Part shown: positions 5,285 to 8,154 of the stretch, one piece after another
How positions within the stretch are numbered: position 1 is the stretch's first letter
How the letters are laid out: the number at the start of each line of letters is the position of its first letter
Origin: Paludibacteraceae bacterium
GTDB lineage: Bacteria > Bacteroidota > Bacteroidia > Bacteroidales > Paludibacteraceae
Reading direction: 5' to 3'
NCBI GenBank assembly: GCA_017646225.1
Contig: JAGCMZ010000056.1
Coordinates: forward strand, 1 to 8,154
DNA: 8,154 bases
Made by a program: the position numbers and the translations under genes
Notes under the pieces: generated by a model
What the model was told of the DNA's origin: nothing
The model's database searches: none
What the model saw: the letters and a program-made list of their open reading frames with translations, nothing else

Positions 5285-6859
5285 GTGGAAAGTAAGTTAA
5301 TACTGGATGTAACCCCCGAACAAATAGCCATTGCTTTAACCGAGGATGGTCGTTTGGTAGAGTTCAGCAAAGAGAGTCGCGAAGCGTCTTTCTCTGTTGG
5401 GAATATCTATTTGGCAAAAGTGAAAAAGATAATGCCAGGTTTGAATGCCGCATTTGTAGACGTGGGCTACGAAAAAGATGCTTTCTTGCATTATCTAGAT
5501 TTAGGCATTCAATTCAATTCGTCGCAACAGTTTGTTACCAACTTGCGCAACAATCCTAAAAAAGCACCTAATATGAATAAGGTGCAACCTACCGAAGAAC
5601 TGCCCAAAGATGGACAAATTACCGATTATTTGGTAGGGGGTAAAGAGGTATTGGTGCAAGTGGTAAAAGAGCCCATTTCTACCAAAGGTCCTCGACTTAC
5701 TGCCGAAATTTCGTTGGCGGGTAGGGGATTGGTTTTATTGCCCTTTGGACAAAAGGTGTCCATTTCGCAAAAAATACAATCGAACGAGGAGCGTTTCCGT
5801 CTAAAAAAAATCATCCAACAAGTAAAACCTGCTAATTACGGTGTCATTGTACGTACGGTGGCCGAAGGCAAGTCGCAAGAAGAGTTAGTAAACGAATTGC
5901 ACGTGCTTATTCATCGTTGGGAAGAAGCCTTGCATGCCTTGCAACGTGCCAAACAAGTGCCCTCGTTGGTGGTAGAAGAAATAGGTAGAGCCGAAGCCAT
6001 TTTGCGCGACCATTTTAATCCCAATTACGACCAAATTGTTGTCAACGACAAGGAAGTGTACGAGGCGCTTAAATCGTACGTGTCGTTAATTGAGCCATCG
6101 CGCACCTCTATTGTCAAATATTACGACGATGAGTTGCCCATTTTTGATGTTTACAACCTAACCAAACAAATAAAATCCTCGTTTGGTCGCATTGTGCCTT
6201 TCCGCAAGGGAGCTTATTTGGTGATTGAACATACCGAAGCCTTGCATGTGATTGATGTGAACAGCGGTACGCGCAATAAATCTAGCAATTTGCAAGAAGA
6301 GAATGCCTTTGAGGTAAACATGGCGGCGGTAGACGAGATTGCACATCAACTTCGTTTGCGCGATATGGGTGGCATTGTTATCATCGACTTGATTGATATG
6401 CGTACTGCCGAGCACAAACACCAAGTGTACGAGCGCATGTGCGATAACATGAAAAGCGATTCGGCAAAACACCAGGTATTGCCCCTTACCAAGTTTGGTT
6501 TGATGCAAATAACGCGTCAGCGTGTGCGTCCTGTCACCGAGGTGGATACACTCGAGACTTGTCCTACCTGTCATGGTAGTGGAAAAATAGCTTCTTCTAT
6601 TTTGTTTGTCGATTTCTTGGCATCGCGCATCGAAATGGTTGAAAAACAACTCAAAACCAAACGATTTGTACTTTACGTGCATCCGTTTGTGTATGCTTTT
6701 TTGCGTCAGGGTTGCTTCTCTATTTTGTGTCGCTGGCGTTGGAAGTACGGTTTCCGTTTTAAAGTATTGCCCAACTACGATTATAGCTTGTTACAGTATC
6801 GTTTTGTCGATTCCGATGGCAACGAACTGGACGTGCAAGATAATAGGAAAATGGTGTAA
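5285..6859 (+). CDS. rng: Ribonuclease G (RNase E/G family)
   Basis: 524 residues, close to the usual RNase G length, without the long disordered C-terminal scaffold of E. coli RNase E. It is a single-strand endoribonuclease for rRNA maturation and mRNA decay. The N-terminal part with the S1 domain (about 36-135, LAKVKKIMPGLNAAFVDVGY) carries an extra basic, Asn-rich stretch at about 75-115. Next come the 5'-sensor region ISTKGPRLTAEISLAGRGLV (131-150) and the DNase I-like catalytic core with metal-binding Asp324 (HVIDVNSG) and Asp368 (GGIVIIDLIDM). The zinc-link CPTC (Cys426, Cys429) is followed by HGSGK. The start is GTG at 5285: no ATG or other plausible start lies in frame between it and the terminator upstream, and ESKLILDVTP is where homology begins. 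No clear TAnnTTTG box is seen in 5249-5284, so its promoter is unclear. The stop is one base from the nth start. Confidence 0.96.
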   Translation: MESKLILDVTPEQIAIALTEDGRLVEFSKESREASFSVGNIYLAKVKKIMPGLNAAFVDVGYEKDAFLHYLDLGIQFNSSQQFVTNLRNNPKKAPNMNKVQPTEELPKDGQITDYLVGGKEVLVQVVKEPISTKGPRLTAEISLAGRGLVLLPFGQKVSISQKIQSNEERFRLKKIIQQVKPANYGVIVRTVAEGKSQEELVNELHVLIHRWEEALHALQRAKQVPSLVVEEIGRAEAILRDHFNPNYDQIVVNDKEVYEALKSYVSLIEPSRTSIVKYYDDELPIFDVYNLTKQIKSSFGRIVPFRKGAYLVIEHTEALHVIDVNSGTRNKSSNLQEENAFEVNMAAVDEIAHQLRLRDMGGIVIIDLIDMRTAEHKHQVYERMCDNMKSDSAKHQVLPLTKFGLMQITRQRVRPVTEVDTLETCPTCHGSGKIASSILFVDFLASRIEMVEKQLKTKRFVLYVHPFVYAFLRQGCFSILCRWRWKYGFRFKVLPNYDYSLLQYRFVDSDGNELDVQDNRKMV

Positions 6860-6860
6860 T

Positions 6861-7517
6861 TTGACACGAAAAGAAAGATACCAAGCCGTGCTTGACTGGT
6901 TTAGGGCCAATATGCCCATAGCCGAGTCGGAACTTCACTATAACAATCCCTTTGAATTAATAGTGGCCGTGGTGTTATCTGCACAATGCACCGATAAGCG
7001 CGTTAATCAAGTAACTCCTGCTTTGTTCAAGGCATATCCTACAGCCCAGCTATTGGCGCAAGCTAGCTTGGATGATGTGCTGTTTTACATTCAATCGGTT
7101 TCTTATCCTAATAATAAAGCCAAACACCTAATTGGCTTGGCACAAAAATTGCAGCAAGATTTTAACGGAGAGGTGCCTGCTAATTTGGAGCAGTTGCAAA
7201 CCCTGCCAGGCGTAGGGCGAAAAACAGCCAGCGTGGTAATGGCAGTGGCTTTTCAGCAGCCTGCTATGCCTGTCGATACCCATGTTTTTAGGGTGGCGCA
7301 TCGCTTGGGATTGGCTTCTAAAACCGCCACAACCCCGTTGGCAGTAGAAAGAGCATTGACGGCCAACATTCCCAAAGCAGAGTGGGGGGTAGCGCATCAT
7401 TGGCTCTTGTTGCACGGCAGGTATGTTTGTATTGCTCGTAGTCCTAAGTGTGCAACTTGCGGTTTATGGGCAATTTGTCCGTCAAAATCCAAAAAAATAG
7501 TCAAAGAAAAGGGTTAA
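6861..7517 (+). CDS. nth: Endonuclease III, Fe-S DNA glycosylase/AP lyase
   Basis: 218 residues if the TTG at 6861-6863 is the start (E. coli Nth has 211). It excises oxidised pyrimidines and nicks AP sites. The HhH-GPD core shows LSAQCTDKRVN (39-49), the hairpin LPGVGRKTASVV (115-126) with Schiff-base Lys121, and VDTHVFRVAHRLGL with catalytic Asp139. The 4Fe-4S loop is C190-x6-C197-x2-C200-x5-C206. The TTG was chosen because T-R-K-E-R-Y-Q is where Bacteroidetes Nth sequences normally begin and it follows the rng TAA by one base, which suggests translational coupling. The nearest in-frame ATG (6816) would add 15 residues and overlap rng by 44 bp, so it is second choice. The frame stays open further upstream to 6606, but only as a shadow of rng. 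Confidence 0.93.
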   Translation: MTRKERYQAVLDWFRANMPIAESELHYNNPFELIVAVVLSAQCTDKRVNQVTPALFKAYPTAQLLAQASLDDVLFYIQSVSYPNNKAKHLIGLAQKLQQDFNGEVPANLEQLQTLPGVGRKTASVVMAVAFQQPAMPVDTHVFRVAHRLGLASKTATTPLAVERALTANIPKAEWGVAHHWLLLHGRYVCIARSPKCATCGLWAICPSKSKKIVKEKG

Positions 7518-7533
7518 TCTCGTCGAAAAGAGT

Positions 7534-7541
7534 TAACTTTA
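7534..7541 (+). promoter_or_regulatory. thrS: Possible thrS -7 element
   Basis: TAACTTTA differs from TAnnTTTG only at the last base. It overlaps the 8-bp palindrome AGTTAACT (7531-7538). Transcription would start near 7547, just upstream of the leader hairpin. No clear -33 TTTG is seen, and thrS could instead be read through from nth. Confidence 0.35.
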
Positions 7542-7557
7542 CATGCTCAAAAATAAC

Positions 7558-7575
7558 GTGGAAGTTGTAGTCCAC
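7558..7575 (+). promoter_or_regulatory. thrS: thrS leader hairpin resembling a tRNA-Thr anticodon arm
   Basis: GTGGA (7558-7562) pairs with TCCAC (7571-7575) over 5 bp, enclosing AGTTGTAG. The loop holds U-UGU-A, which matches U33, the UGU threonine anticodon and A37 of a tRNA-Thr anticodon loop. The loop is 8 bases, or 7 if A7562 bulges and A7563 pairs with T7571. The G of the anticodon-like triplet lies 25 bases before the thrS ATG. In E. coli, ThrRS represses its own mRNA by binding an anticodon-arm-like operator at a similar distance. The hairpin is seen in the sequence; the regulatory role is inferred. Confidence 0.45.
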
Positions 7576-7591
7576 AAAAAATAGAACAATT

Positions 7592-8154
7592 ATGATTAAA
7601 ATTACTTTTCCCGATGGATCCGTACGCGAATACGAAAATGGCGTAACGGGTTTTCAAATTGCCGAAAGCATTAGTACGCGTTTGGCACAAGATGTTATTG
7701 CAGTACAAGTAAACGATACCGTAACCGAAATAGATCGTCCTATCACCGAGGACGCTACCATTAAATTGTTCAAATGGGACGATGCCGAAGGTAAACATGC
7801 TTTCTGGCACACCTCTGCACACTTAATGGCAGAAGCTTTGCAAGAGTTGTATCCTGGCATCCAATTTGGTATTGGACCTGCTATCGAAAGCGGTTTCTAC
7901 TACGACGTAGACCCAGGTACAGCGGTTATCAAAGAAAGCGATTTTGCAGCTATCGAAGCCAAAGTAATGGAAATTGTGGCTCGCAAAGAACAAGTGGTTC
8001 GCGAAGAAATCAGCAAAGCCGATGCGTTGGCGATGTTTGCTGCAAAGAACGAATCGTACAAATTGGAATTGATCAACGACCTAGAAGATGGTACCATTAC
8101 CATTTATCGTCAAGGTGGTTTTGTAGACTTGTGTAAAGGTCCACACATTACCAA
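7592..8154 (+). CDS. thrS: Threonyl-tRNA synthetase, N-terminal 187 residues (3'-truncated)
   Basis: ATG at 7592 opens a frame that runs off the right edge; full-length ThrRS is about 640 residues. It charges tRNA-Thr and edits mischarged Ser-tRNA-Thr in the cytoplasm. Residues 1-61 are the TGS domain ([20 protein letters not shown]...). Residues about 62-187 are the start of the editing (tRNA-SAD) domain, with the zinc-type pair HTSAH (His73, His77), [15 protein letters not shown] (92-106) and [10 protein letters not shown] with Cys181 and His185. These correspond to the editing-site His73, His77, Cys182 and His186 of E. coli. It lies 74 bp after nth on the same strand. The leader contains an anticodon-arm-like hairpin that may allow autoregulation. 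The catalytic class II core and anticodon-binding domain are beyond the window. Confidence 0.97.
   Translation, partial: MIKITFPDGSVREYENGVTGFQIAESISTRLAQDVIAVQVNDTVTEIDRPITEDATIKLFKWDDAEGKHAFWHTSAHLMAEALQELYPGIQFGIGPAIESGFYYDVDPGTAVIKESDFAAIEAKVMEIVARKEQVVREEISKADALAMFAAKNESYKLELINDLEDGTITIYRQGGFVDLCKGPHIT

Noticed and set aside
6606..6860. Long in-frame extension of nth upstream into rng
   Set aside because: The region is fully explained by the RNase G frame, including its zinc-link and C-terminus. The extension does not look like Nth and would give a protein about 85 residues too long.
7531..7538. AGTTAACT palindrome as an operator before thrS
   Set aside because: Eight bases of AT-rich palindrome are expected by chance, and it coincides with the weak -7 box. 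It is noted there rather than as its own feature.

Overview
The window looks like a chromosome segment of a Bacteroidetes bacterium, most likely of the order Bacteroidales. Four things support this. (1) The CotH-like protein ends in a type IX secretion (T9SS) type A sorting domain. (2) Good matches to the Bacteroidetes promoter -7 box TAnnTTTG lie upstream of two genes. (3) No gene has a convincing Shine-Dalgarno sequence. (4) The order mutY / HU / tiny basic protein / RNase G is familiar from this phylum as I recall it. I saw no tRNA, rRNA, CRISPR array, transposase or attachment site. No gap between genes exceeds about 170 bases.

Left part (1-3588, + strand): the 3' end of a large repeat protein with five visible tandem ~85-residue beta-sandwich-like units. 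A hairpin terminator follows, and a promoter is nested in it. Next is a secreted CotH-kinase-family protein with a signal peptide, a carbohydrate-binding-like N-terminal domain and a T9SS sorting tail. Both are probably cell-surface or exported proteins.

Middle (3597-5248): mutY (A/G mismatch glycosylase) lies on the - strand, convergent with the CotH gene and divergent from an HU-family nucleoid protein gene. HU is followed 27 bp later by a 30-codon, extremely basic ORF that is easily missed and probably encodes a ribosome-associated peptide. The pair ends at a strong 14-bp hairpin terminator.

Right part (5285-8154, + strand): RNase G (GTG start), endonuclease III (likely TTG start, one base after the rng stop) and the first 187 codons of threonyl-tRNA synthetase, cut by the window edge. 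The short thrS leader can form a hairpin whose loop reads U-UGU-A, like a tRNA-Thr anticodon loop. This resembles in concept the autoregulatory thrS operator of E. coli and is the most interesting regulatory candidate here.

Functionally the right two thirds is housekeeping: base-excision repair by two Fe-S HhH-GPD glycosylases, nucleoid structure, RNA processing and tRNA charging. The left third is the accessory, surface-associated part.
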